Assembly (NCBI GenBank): GCA_964536025.1
Contig: CAZHXA010000003.1
Coordinates: forward strand, 28,302-92,301
Source: RGIG4576 sp964536025
GTDB lineage: Bacteria; Bacteroidota; Bacteroidia; Bacteroidales; Muribaculaceae
DNA length: 64,000 nucleotides
Reading direction: 5' to 3'
How positions within the stretch are numbered: position 1 is the first letter of the stretch; every line of letters starts with the position of its first letter. A program made the position numbers and the translations under genes. Positions 1 through 7,157 of the stretch are shown piece by piece. Below the pieces are notes generated by a model. The model was not told where the DNA came from. It worked only from the letters and a program-made list of their open reading frames with translations, and did no database searches.

Positions 1-965
1 ACAAAATCGCCAAAACCGAAGTTCTCCATAATGGCATGTCCTAAATCCACCGGTAATTTCTTGGAATTTTTATCAATAAAAACACCATGAAATTCTCTTA
101 CGTATTTTTCATTTTCCGATTCACTTGATTCTATAATCATTGGCAAATACGGGTCGCGACGACGTAATTCTTTGGCAAATTTAATTCCTGCTAATGAGTC
201 TTTTTGACCTTCGTGCTGAAATGATACATCACTTATAACACCAAGTATGTTCTTGCTGAACTTTTCGTAAAGTTCCATTGCTTCTTCATAATTACGTGCA
301 AGCATCACCTTTGGTCGACCACGTAAACGCAACATCTTTTCATGTTCATTCAATGCCTCAGTCGAAAATATCAATGATTGACGCAACAAGAATTTATACA
401 ATGTAGGCAACACCGAAGAATAAAACCGAATGGAATCTTCTACCAATAATATCAACTGAACTCCTACTTCATTTATATCATTATCGGCATTCATTCTATC
501 TTCCAACAATTTTATTATGGCAAGTAGCAAATCAACGTTACCCAACCAGCTAAACACATAATCAACGCCTCCAAAGTCCTCATTGGCAAGACGATGCGAC
601 ACTTCTCGAGAAAATGGAGTAAGAACAACTATCGGCACTTCCGGATAAAGCTGTTTTATATTTTTTGCTTGTTCAAATGTTTCGCTTATATCAACACCCG
701 GCATTGCAATTATCAAATCAAAATTTTTTCCTGCCAGTTGCTCATAAGCCGATTCAAAACTGCTCACTTGTGTAAATCGCGGAGGAGAGCTAAGATTCAA
801 TGCCATGTACTCGAAGAATAATTGTTCTTCAACTCTGCCATCTTCTTCAAGCATAAATGCATCATAATGAGAAGATATAAGCAACACATTGAAGATACGG
901 CGTTGCATGAGATTTTGAAACGCTGTATCTTTAAGGTATAATTGACTTAAAGCTGCTTCATCCAT
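1..965 (-). CDS. N-terminal part of a receiver-domain/PEP-synthase-like protein (partial)
   Basis: The reading frame starts at an ATG at 963-965 and stays open to the left edge, giving about 321 residues without a stop. The visible part holds two receiver-like segments. The first (about residues 20-145) keeps the fold pattern but not a clear phospho-acceptor: it begins FNVLLISSHYDAF, where a receiver usually has acidic residues. The second starts near residue 165 with ILLVEDSIRFYSS, which keeps E-D after the first strand, and has ISDVSF at the usual acceptor site. I recognise this as the N-terminus of a Bacteroidetes protein whose missing C-terminal part is a pyruvate-phosphate-dikinase/PEP-synthase ATP-binding domain; that part lies outside the window, so the enzymatic half is inferred from family memory. 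It may act as a signalling-linked phosphotransferase. It lies 34 bases downstream of lgt. Confidence 0.7.
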   Translation of the reverse strand, partial: MDEAALSQLYLKDTAFQNLMQRRIFNVLLISSHYDAFMLEEDGRVEEQLFFEYMALNLSSPPRFTQVSSFESAYEQLAGKNFDLIIAMPGVDISETFEQAKNIKQLYPEVPIVVLTPFSREVSHRLANEDFGGVDYVFSWLGNVDLLLAIIKLLEDRMNADNDINEVGVQLILLVEDSIRFYSSVLPTLYKFLLRQSLIFSTEALNEHEKMLRLRGRPKVMLARNYEEAMELYEKFSKNILGVISDVSFQHEGQKDSLAGIKFAKELRRRDPYLPMIIESSESENEKYVREFHGVFIDKNSKKLPVDLGHAIMENFGFGDF

Positions 966-999
966 TTCACCAAGATAAGAGAATTATAGTTTGAATTAT

Positions 1000-1866
1000 T
1001 TATTTGGCATCCGAGAATTTTTCAGGGAACTCAATGTTATCAGCAGGGCGTATCAAGGCTCGTATTATCAAGCATACTCCCACTATTATAAACGGAACGC
1101 TTAACAATTGTCCCATATTCATCCCGATAGACTCTATCATTCCAAGTTCCCAAGGTTCTTGTACGTTTTTTACATATTCTATCACAAAACGAGCTGTAAA
1201 TAGTACCGTAAAGAAAACGCCGAAAATCAAACCTTGACGACGTTGTGCATTACATTTCCAATACATAAACATCAAAATAACAAACAGAACCAAATAACTT
1301 GCAGCTTCATAAAGCTGTGTCGGATGGCATGGCACTGTCATTATAGGCTCAGCTCCACGCATCCAAGCTCCTATATTGCCTACAAAAGAAAAACCCCAAG
1401 GCAAATCGGTAGGTCCGCCATAAATTTCATGATTAAATAAATTGCCAAGACGTATCAAGGCACCTACAAATGGAACAGGAACTACAAGACGGTCAAATGT
1501 CCACAATGGATTTTTCTTTGTAACATATTTGGAATACAAGAATATTGCAATTATTATACCTATGGCTCCTCCATGGCTTGCAAGTCCGCCTTCCCACACT
1601 TTAAAAATATCCATCAAACGTTGTGAATAACTTTCCCAATCATAGAAAAACACATGACCGAGTCGGGCTCCCACCAAAGTGGCTACTGCTACATATACAA
1701 ATAATGAGCCAACCCATTTCTCAGGTGCTCCTTCATGACGAAACATTCGCCACACTATTTCATAACCCACCAAGAATCCTATGGCAAACATTAATCCATA
1801 CCAACGTATTACTATCGGAGAACTTATTAGTTCTGGATGAAATGTCCATGTTATAAAATCAAACAT
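1000..1866 (-). CDS. lgt: Prolipoprotein diacylglyceryl transferase Lgt
   Basis: Inner-membrane enzyme that moves diacylglycerol from phosphatidylglycerol to the lipobox cysteine of pre-lipoproteins, the first step of lipoprotein maturation. The 288 residues match the family length and form about seven hydrophobic segments. The Lgt signature is present as RLGNLFNHEIYG at residues 139-150, giving the conserved Arg139, Asn142 and Glu147, and His98 lies in GGLASHGG, matching the conserved histidine of the family. The N-terminus (MFDFITWTFHPELI) is typical, and the ATG at 1864-1866 follows an AT-rich spacer. It lies 41 bases downstream of the FKBP gene on the same strand and may share its promoter. 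Many window genes encode its substrates. Confidence 0.95.
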   Translation of the reverse strand: MFDFITWTFHPELISSPIVIRWYGLMFAIGFLVGYEIVWRMFRHEGAPEKWVGSLFVYVAVATLVGARLGHVFFYDWESYSQRLMDIFKVWEGGLASHGGAIGIIIAIFLYSKYVTKKNPLWTFDRLVVPVPFVGALIRLGNLFNHEIYGGPTDLPWGFSFVGNIGAWMRGAEPIMTVPCHPTQLYEAASYLVLFVILMFMYWKCNAQRRQGLIFGVFFTVLFTARFVIEYVKNVQEPWELGMIESIGMNMGQLLSVPFIIVGVCLIIRALIRPADNIEFPEKFSDAK

Positions 1867-1907
1867 AGCTTTATACTATAATTTTAATTAAAACATATTT
1901 TTCAATC

Positions 1908-2945
1908 TCACTTTGTTTCACCCTTTTTCACATCAAGCAATTCTATGTCAAAACGTAAGGCTTCATAAGGTGCAATTGCATCTCCTGCTCCTCGCTCGCC
2001 ATAGGCAAGTGTATAAGGTATCCACAATGTAATTTTACCTCCTTTACCTATCAATTTTATACCTTCGGTCCACCCGCGTATTACTTGATTCAAAGCAAAA
2101 GTCATAGGTTCATCTTTATTATAATCATTCGGACGATATAATTTCAATTTTTGCTGAACTTTTGCCGGTTTATCGGCAAAACGAGTGGCATCAAACGATT
2201 CTCCATTCTGTTTTATTCCTTTGTAATGCACAGTAACAACATCGGTATCGTCTGTAGCTTTCACGTTTTCATTTCCTTTTGCCTCAATCTTATATATCAA
2301 GCCCGAAGGTAATGCTTTAACACCCTTTTGTTGAACAACCGAAGATAACCACGCAGCTGATTTCTTTTTCATTTCCTCAATGCGTGTCACATTCATATAA
2401 TGACTTATATAATTCATTGCCTCTTCATTGGTCATAAATGCTTTTCCATCGCGATAATCATGCATTCCTTTCAAGACCCAATACACTTGTATAGGCATAA
2501 CACTTTGATTTATACCCAAGCCTAAATTCATGGCAAACGCTTTTGTTACTAATGCTCGTTCATGATTCGATTCAAAAATTTTTGACATCAAATACATTTT
2601 TTCATTCCACACTTTAATTGAATCAAGTTCTGCTTTACCGGCTTTCAATCTATCCGGATATTTTGCACCGAAAAATTCATTTAATATTCGAGGCAAATCA
2701 TCTATTGTCATTGTTAAGCTATCCATTTCGAGTGTGGCAATTCCCATTGCAGTATTGGATACTGTTTTATCCAATAATTCATAGTCAAACGGTGCGTATT
2801 CAAATTGCTTATTCATACCATACGCCACATTTACTCCCGAAGCATAAGATAATGTATCGATAACCGATTCTTCTCCCCACTCTATGTTTTGAGCAGAAAC
2901 TCCCATTGAGCCAAACAAGAAAGCTGAAAATATAAATTTCTTCAT
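1908..2945 (-). CDS. Secreted FKBP-type peptidyl-prolyl cis-trans isomerase
   Basis: A 345-residue exported protein. It starts with a signal peptide (MKKFIFSAFLFGSMGVSAQ, cleavage after SAQ) and ends in an FKBP domain at about residues 220-343, recognisable from VTVHYKG, the GWTEGIKLIGKGGK segment, WIPYTLAYGERG and FDIELLDVK. FKBP domains catalyse proline isomerisation and assist folding of envelope proteins; a periplasmic or outer-membrane location is inferred. The middle (residues 30-215) is helical and resembles the N-terminal dimerisation region of Mip/FkpA-like proteins. I chose the ATG at 2943-2945 because a longer frame from a TTG at 2972 would lie inside the -7 promoter box. Activity cannot be judged from sequence alone. 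Confidence 0.88.
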   Translation of the reverse strand: MKKFIFSAFLFGSMGVSAQNIEWGEESVIDTLSYASGVNVAYGMNKQFEYAPFDYELLDKTVSNTAMGIATLEMDSLTMTIDDLPRILNEFFGAKYPDRLKAGKAELDSIKVWNEKMYLMSKIFESNHERALVTKAFAMNLGLGINQSVMPIQVYWVLKGMHDYRDGKAFMTNEEAMNYISHYMNVTRIEEMKKKSAAWLSSVVQQKGVKALPSGLIYKIEAKGNENVKATDDTDVVTVHYKGIKQNGESFDATRFADKPAKVQQKLKLYRPNDYNKDEPMTFALNQVIRGWTEGIKLIGKGGKITLWIPYTLAYGERGAGDAIAPYEALRFDIELLDVKKGETK

Positions 2946-2969
2946 GATTAATTTAATTCTAAATAAATA

Positions 2970-3001
2970 CAAATGTAAACAATTCCAAGAAAAACGCCAA
3001 A
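2970..3001 (-). promoter_or_regulatory. Bacteroidetes-type promoter of the FKBP gene
   Basis: Read on the minus strand, TTTG at 2998-3001 is followed by exactly 20 bases and then TACATTTG at 2970-2977, matching the Bacteroidetes housekeeping consensus TTTG-N19-21-TAnnTTTG. It sits 24 bases upstream of the chosen ATG. Confidence 0.75.
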
Positions 3002-3074
3002 CGCATATAGTGCCTATTCATTTGCTATTAGCGAGGACAATGAATATTAAGACAACATTCACTTTACTGTTTTT

Positions 3075-3989
3075 TCAATACAGATTAAATGATAATTTAG
3101 TAAATTCATAGGTTACAATTAATTCCACACATACACTTTCCAAGAGTGGCACATTATCTTCTATATGCCCTATAGGAAAATTGAATGCGACAGGAAAATC
3201 ATAACATGCTACCATACGATGTATCATAGCATACATAGATTCCCCATTCCCATCAGGTTCTTTACATTCAGTAAAACGCCCTACAATCAAACCTCTTAAC
3301 TGAGACAAAACACCCGACAATTTTAAATTATATAACATTCGCTCTACTTTATAGATAGGTTCTCCTATATCTTCTATAAACAGTATATTCCCGGGGGTAA
3401 AAATGTCATATTTTAATCCTCTCAAACCACTTAACACAGCTAAATTTCCTCCCGTCAAGTTTCCTTTAGCCGTGCCACATCGATTTAAAGGATGTGATAT
3501 AGTTTTGTAAACGGGCAATATTCCTTTAAGGATATTACATAGAGACACATTACAATAATTATGCTCATCAAAAAGCGTTAAATGCTTTGCCATTGAAGCA
3601 TGAATACTTGCCACTCCGGCATTGTAACATATAGCATGTAATATAGAAATATCACTAAATCCTATAATCCACTTCGGATTAGTACAAATATCTTCCACCG
3701 AAATAAATTCAGCAAGGTGAATCGTACCATATCCTCCACGCCCACATAAAATGGCTTTTATTTCAGGATTATACAACGCTTTTTTAAAATCAGCCAAGCG
3801 TTCTTCAATTGTACCACTGTAATAACCGTATTTTCCACAACAATGCTCACTTTGAACGGGAATAAAACCCCATTTTTTTACTGCATTGCAAGCTCCTTGA
3901 ATAAAATCAGGATTGACAGCACTTGCCGGCGAAACTATTGCCAACTTATCTCCTTCTTTAAGAAATTCAGGAACAATCGGTTTCAGCAT
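3075..3989 (-). CDS. LD-carboxypeptidase (peptidase family S66)
   Basis: A 304-residue cytoplasmic serine peptidase of the LdcA/MccF family, which removes the terminal D-alanine from murein tetrapeptides during cell-wall recycling. The catalytic triad can be placed: the nucleophile Ser112 in GFSDIS, Glu206 in LFIEDIGE and His275 in IGHIEDN. The family N-terminus is present (GDKLAIVSPAS), as is the CGRGGYGT strand-loop. There is no signal peptide, as expected for LdcA. The frame ends 16 bases after the preceding radical SAM gene starts on the same strand, so the two may be co-transcribed. MccF-type immunity proteins share this fold, so the substrate is inferred from family size and context. 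Confidence 0.88.
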   Translation of the reverse strand: MLKPIVPEFLKEGDKLAIVSPASAVNPDFIQGACNAVKKWGFIPVQSEHCCGKYGYYSGTIEERLADFKKALYNPEIKAILCGRGGYGTIHLAEFISVEDICTNPKWIIGFSDISILHAICYNAGVASIHASMAKHLTLFDEHNYCNVSLCNILKGILPVYKTISHPLNRCGTAKGNLTGGNLAVLSGLRGLKYDIFTPGNILFIEDIGEPIYKVERMLYNLKLSGVLSQLRGLIVGRFTECKEPDGNGESMYAMIHRMVACYDFPVAFNFPIGHIEDNVPLLESVCVELIVTYEFTKLSFNLY

Positions 3990-4005
3990 AAACGTTTTTT
4001 AATGA

Positions 4006-4782
4006 TTAATTAACTTGAACCTTTATGCCTGCAGCTTCTATTCGTTTACCAATAGCTTCAAGCTCTGTTTTTTCAACTTTTTCAAGATTTTCTTCAGGAG
4101 TCTTTCTATCGATTGAATAAATCATAACTTCCTGAGGATTTACCTCTTTATAAGCATCAATAAGAGCCATTACCTCTTGTTCTGTTGTATTGTCGATTTT
4201 TGTTCCGTTATGAGTCCCTCGCAGGAACATAGTTTGAATGATACATTTACCACCGAACTTTTTTAAATCAGCAATTACACCTTCAGGCAATACACCTCCC
4301 GACGTAGGTTGATTTATAGCACGTAATGATGAAGCTAAAGCCGAATCAAGTTTCAGTATATTGTTATCAACCTTTTTAAGAGCTTCAACTACCGACTCCT
4401 TCTTTAACATTGTACTATTACTTAAAACACTCACTTTAACATTAGGAAAAAATCTGTCACGCAACATAAGCACATCTTGCACAATTTCTTTGAATTGCGG
4501 ATGCAATGTCGGCTCACCATTACCTGAAAAAGTTATGACATCAAGTTTCTCATCGGATTCGACCATTGATTTGAGTTTTCGATTAAGACTTTTTTTTACC
4601 GATTCCCTTGAAGGAATACCACTTTTGCCGGCACCTTGAGAATTATATCCTGCCTCACAATAAATACAATCAAACGAACATATTTTTCCATCGTTTGGCA
4701 TTAAGTTTATGCCCAAAGAAACACCAAGTCTGCGGCTATGAATAGGACCGAAAACCGTTTCATGAAACAATATAGTCTGCAT
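4006..4782 (-). CDS. Radical SAM protein (COG0731-like)
   Basis: A 258-residue radical S-adenosylmethionine protein. The 4Fe-4S motif is the canonical C-x3-C-x2-C in CSFDCIYC near residues 35-42, followed by a glycine-rich SAM stretch (FSGNGEPTLHP, about residues 85-95). The N-terminal RLGVSLGINLMP and the overall size match the small COG0731 Fe-S oxidoreductases, relatives of the wyosine enzyme TYW1 of unknown reaction in bacteria. No extra SPASM or auxiliary cluster motif is seen. It lies just upstream of the LD-carboxypeptidase on the same strand. The family call is firm; the substrate is unknown. Confidence 0.8.
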   Translation of the reverse strand: MQTILFHETVFGPIHSRRLGVSLGINLMPNDGKICSFDCIYCEAGYNSQGAGKSGIPSRESVKKSLNRKLKSMVESDEKLDVITFSGNGEPTLHPQFKEIVQDVLMLRDRFFPNVKVSVLSNSTMLKKESVVEALKKVDNNILKLDSALASSLRAINQPTSGGVLPEGVIADLKKFGGKCIIQTMFLRGTHNGTKIDNTTEQEVMALIDAYKEVNPQEVMIYSIDRKTPEENLEKVEKTELEAIGKRIEAAGIKVQVN

Positions 4783-4968
4783 AAATCAAATATTTTTATT
4801 ATACTACAAATTTACATATAAATCACGAAAATTCTACAACAACTAAATAAAAACACTCAACTACATACTTCAAATTTCACTTTTTCACTCAATTTTCGCC
4901 CTTTAAAACAAGAAAATTCAACAAAAATCATTTTTTTACAAATAAAACGTGATTTTTCATGAAAAATA

Positions 4969-5000
4969 TTTGCACAAAATAAAAATTATACATAACTTTG
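4969..5000 (+). promoter_or_regulatory. Promoter of tRNA-Phe
   Basis: TTTG at 4969-4972, a 20-base spacer and TAACTTTG at 4993-5000 match the Bacteroidetes consensus exactly. It ends 18 bases before the tRNA. Confidence 0.8.
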
Positions 5001-5018
5001 CACTCGCAAAACAACGAT

Positions 5019-5091
5019 GGTGCCATAGCTCAGTTGGTAGAGCAAAGGACTGAAAATCCTTGTGTCCCCGGTTCGATTCCTGGTGGCACCA
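5019..5091 (+). tRNA. tRNA-Phe (anticodon GAA)
   Basis: The 73 bases fold as a full cloverleaf: acceptor GGTGCCA/TGGCACC, D stem GCTC/GAGC, anticodon stem AAGGA/TCCTT with loop CTGAAAA (anticodon GAA), and T stem CCCGG/CCTGG with loop TTCGATT. The discriminator base is A and no CCA is encoded. It has its own consensus promoter and is followed by a terminator hairpin. The DNA downstream holds repeat debris, as often seen beside tRNA genes. Confidence 0.97.
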
Positions 5092-5101
5092 CTTGAAAAT
5101 C

Positions 5102-5136
5102 AGAGAGTTAAGTCAAAAGCTTAGCTCTCTTTTTCT
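5102..5136 (+). terminator. Terminator of tRNA-Phe
   Basis: AGAGAGTTAAG at 5102-5112 pairs with CTTAGCTCTCT at 5120-5130 (one G-U pair), followed by a T-rich run. It lies 10 bases after the tRNA. Confidence 0.75.
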
Positions 5137-5178
5137 TTCTGTAGTGGTGTAAAAACATAGCAGAAACGGGGTCAGTAG

Positions 5179-5204
5179 CGGTTCAGTAGTTTTTTAGTGG
5201 GAAT
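5179..5204. repeat. Short remnant resembling the end of the insertion sequence at 63.1 kb
   Basis: The 21 bases from 5179 match those from 63090, just upstream of the transposase-like gene, at 19 positions (core TCAGTAGTT, then TTTAGTG). No transposase coding sequence remains here. The most likely reading is a relic of an insertion-sequence end; chance similarity cannot be excluded at this length. The rest of 5137-5268 shows nothing I can name. Confidence 0.4.
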
Positions 5205-5268
5205 AGAGGTTTTGAATAACAAAGAAATGCCGAAGGTATTGCATATCTGTTTTGAATGATTGAAATGA

Positions 5269-5355
5269 TTTCTTACAGAAGCTGTAAAGTGGTGAGTCTG
5301 TGAGCGTCCGCACGTGTCGAAATCTCTGTCGATCTTTTTCACATGGCGGTTAATA
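5269..5355. repeat. Dispersed non-coding repeat, copy 1
   Basis: This stretch aligns with 42127-42235. Shared blocks include TTTCTTACAGAA at the start, CGCACGTG-CGAAATC in the middle, a TTTTTC-CAC-TGGC block and GGTTAATA at the end. Copy 2 carries about 24 extra bases before the final block, flanked by the near-repeats CACGTGGC and TACGTAGC, so copy 1 probably lost them by recombination between those repeats. No conserved frame is seen. An upstream extension of the next gene into this repeat is therefore unlikely to be coding. Confidence 0.65.
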
Positions 5356-5386
5356 GGTCATGTTATAACTTCTGCTTATTATTTAG

Positions 5387-5394
5387 TAACTTTG
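5387..5394 (+). promoter_or_regulatory. -7 box upstream of the YczE-like gene
   Basis: TAACTTTG matches TAnnTTTG and lies 29 bases before the ATG at 5424. It supports that start over an ATG at 5343, which would sit upstream of the promoter. No clear -33 TTTG is seen. Confidence 0.55.
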
Positions 5395-5423
5395 TAGTGG
5401 CAATTCAATCAATTATTAAAACA

Positions 5424-6182
5424 ATGACATCTTTGCAAACCATGCTGACGAAAAATCGTGTGATTTCATTCGTTTGGCAACATACATTACTATTAATATC
5501 ACTTTATTTAATGACGCTTGGAGTTGTACTTTGTATTAGATCCAATCTTGGATGTGGCGTCATTTCATCATTACCATTATCACTCTCAATAGCAGGAGAA
5601 AACGGAGTTGTTCCTGCTCTAACACTCGGCAACTATAATATAATACAAAATATCATATTTGTTGCCTTGCAGATAATGATACTTCGTCACCGTTTTGAAA
5701 TAGTTCAGCTATTTCAATTGCTTATCGGTTGGGTATTCGGTTGGTTAATTGACCTAAATATGATATTAACATCCGGTTTGGTATGCGAGGGATTACTTGA
5801 ATGTGCGATAATACAAATAGTAGGATGTACAATAATGGCTGTAGGTATTGCATTTGAAGTGCGTTGTGGCTCTGTAACAATGCCGGGAGAAGGTTTACCT
5901 GTGGCAATCAGCCAAATATCAGGACAACCATTCCCGAAGATAAAAATCTATCTAGACACGTTGCTTGTAGTCCTTGCTGTTGCAAGCTGTTACTTATTCT
6001 TTGGTGCATGGCAATGGAATATAATAGGACCGGGAACGCTTTTTGCAATGATATATGTCGGCGTAATAGTCAAACTCATTGGTGGTCATATCAAATGGTT
6101 TGACAAATTACTCAAATATCAGCCGGGATTTCGTCGATATATCTTTGGCTTGGCGAAATTTATTTATCGCAAGAATAATTAA
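5424..6182 (+). CDS. YczE/YitT-like integral membrane protein (DUF6198)
   Basis: A 252-residue membrane protein with about five to six hydrophobic helices. It resembles the YczE/YitT-type membrane proteins of unknown function: an N-terminal helix (LLISLYLMTLGVVLCI), then RSNLGCGVISSLP, a motif-like stretch GSVTMPGEGLPVAIS near the middle and the pattern PFPKIKIYLDT. It keeps the repeated small-residue and proline loops of that family, but I see no catalytic motif. The ATG at 5424 is preferred over one at 5343 because the longer version would begin inside a dispersed repeat and upstream of the -7 box. A transport or regulatory role is only a guess. It lies 89 bases before menA on the same strand. 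Confidence 0.7.
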   Translation: MTSLQTMLTKNRVISFVWQHTLLLISLYLMTLGVVLCIRSNLGCGVISSLPLSLSIAGENGVVPALTLGNYNIIQNIIFVALQIMILRHRFEIVQLFQLLIGWVFGWLIDLNMILTSGLVCEGLLECAIIQIVGCTIMAVGIAFEVRCGSVTMPGEGLPVAISQISGQPFPKIKIYLDTLLVVLAVASCYLFFGAWQWNIIGPGTLFAMIYVGVIVKLIGGHIKWFDKLLKYQPGFRRYIFGLAKFIYRKNN

Positions 6183-6240
6183 AAAAAACATACAACCTAT
6201 AAAATATAGGCATAAAAAGCGTTCTTTAAGAACTTATCAG

Positions 6241-6248
6241 TATCTTTG
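6241..6248 (+). promoter_or_regulatory. -7 box of menA
   Basis: TATCTTTG matches TAnnTTTG and lies 23 bases before the menA ATG. A near-palindrome GTTCTTTAAGAAC sits just upstream at 6221-6233. No clear -33 element. Confidence 0.5.
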
Positions 6249-6271
6249 GTACTTCATTTCATTGTAATTAT

Positions 6272-7156
6272 ATGTTGAAACAATTTAAAATTTGGATAGA
6301 AGCTGCTCGTTTACGTACATTACCTGTATCTATTGCCGGTGTTATTGCTGCTGTAGGAGTTGCCAAGTGGGAACATCGTTTTATGTGGCTACCATCGTTG
6401 ATATGTCTTATTTTTGCCATATTAGCACAAATAACCAGTAACTTTGCCAACGAATACTATGATTTTAAACGAGGAACCGACAAAAAAGGTAGAGTGGGTC
6501 CACGACGTGGTGTTACCGAAGGAGACATTTCTCCCAAAACATTGCGAAACGTAACTTTTGCAACGCTTTTTCTTGCATGTACCGTAGGTTGTTGCTTGAT
6601 TCCTTTCGGTGGTTGGTGGCTAATTCCGGTTGGTATAACGATAGCTATATTTGCTCTTGCTTATAGTACAGGACCATATCCTTTATCATATCATGGCTTG
6701 GGGGATATTGCCGTATTGGTGTTTTTCGGTCTTGTTCCCGTTAATTTCACATATTATGTGCAAGCAGGAGGTTGGAGTCCGTTTGCCCTACTTGTATCAA
6801 TCGCAATAGGTCTAATGGGTGTTAATGTACTTCTTGTTAACAATTATCGAGATATGGATGATGATAAAGAAGCCGGGAAACATACGACAGTTGTCATTTT
6901 CGGGCGAAAAGTTGCCGGAACTTTCTATTTGGTTTCAGGAGGTATTGCAGTGTCTTTTTTAGCTCCTATATGGGTACTTTTACCTAAATGGGCTTTGTTT
7001 ATTCCTATTTTGTACATAATAATGCACATTAACACATGGAGAAAACTTCTATCTTGTCAGGGCTCTGCACTAAATCCTCTACTTGGTAAGACAGGGCGAA
7101 ATATGCTTGTATTTTCAGTTCTATTAACTATCGTAATGGCTTTATTCCCAAGATAA
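6272..7156 (+). CDS. menA: 1,4-dihydroxy-2-naphthoate polyprenyltransferase MenA
   Basis: Membrane UbiA-family prenyltransferase that joins 1,4-dihydroxy-2-naphthoate to a polyprenyl diphosphate to give demethylmenaquinone. The 294 residues carry both aspartate-rich motifs: NFANEYYDFKRGTDKK near residues 53-70, and NNYRDMDDDKEAGKHT near residues 190-205, which bind the prenyl diphosphate through Mg2+. About eight to nine hydrophobic helices fit the UbiA fold, and WIEAARLRTLPVS at the N-terminus is typical of MenA. The next menaquinone enzyme, the methyltransferase, is encoded at 28.6-29.4 kb. The stop codon ends one base before the converging pncB gene ends. Confidence 0.93.
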   Translation: MLKQFKIWIEAARLRTLPVSIAGVIAAVGVAKWEHRFMWLPSLICLIFAILAQITSNFANEYYDFKRGTDKKGRVGPRRGVTEGDISPKTLRNVTFATLFLACTVGCCLIPFGGWWLIPVGITIAIFALAYSTGPYPLSYHGLGDIAVLVFFGLVPVNFTYYVQAGGWSPFALLVSIAIGLMGVNVLLVNNYRDMDDDKEAGKHTTVVIFGRKVAGTFYLVSGGIAVSFLAPIWVLLPKWALFIPILYIIMHINTWRKLLSCQGSALNPLLGKTGRNMLVFSVLLTIVMALFPR

Positions 7157-7157
7157 A

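Noticed and set aside
5019..5091. tRNA-Phe as an attachment site of an integrated element.
   Set aside because: No repeat of the tRNA 3' end was found in the window and no integrase is present; the debris downstream is small.
5343..5423. An upstream ATG at 5343 extending the YczE-like protein by 27 residues.
   Set aside because: It begins inside the dispersed repeat and lies upstream of the -7 box at 5387. The extension shows no membrane-protein character.
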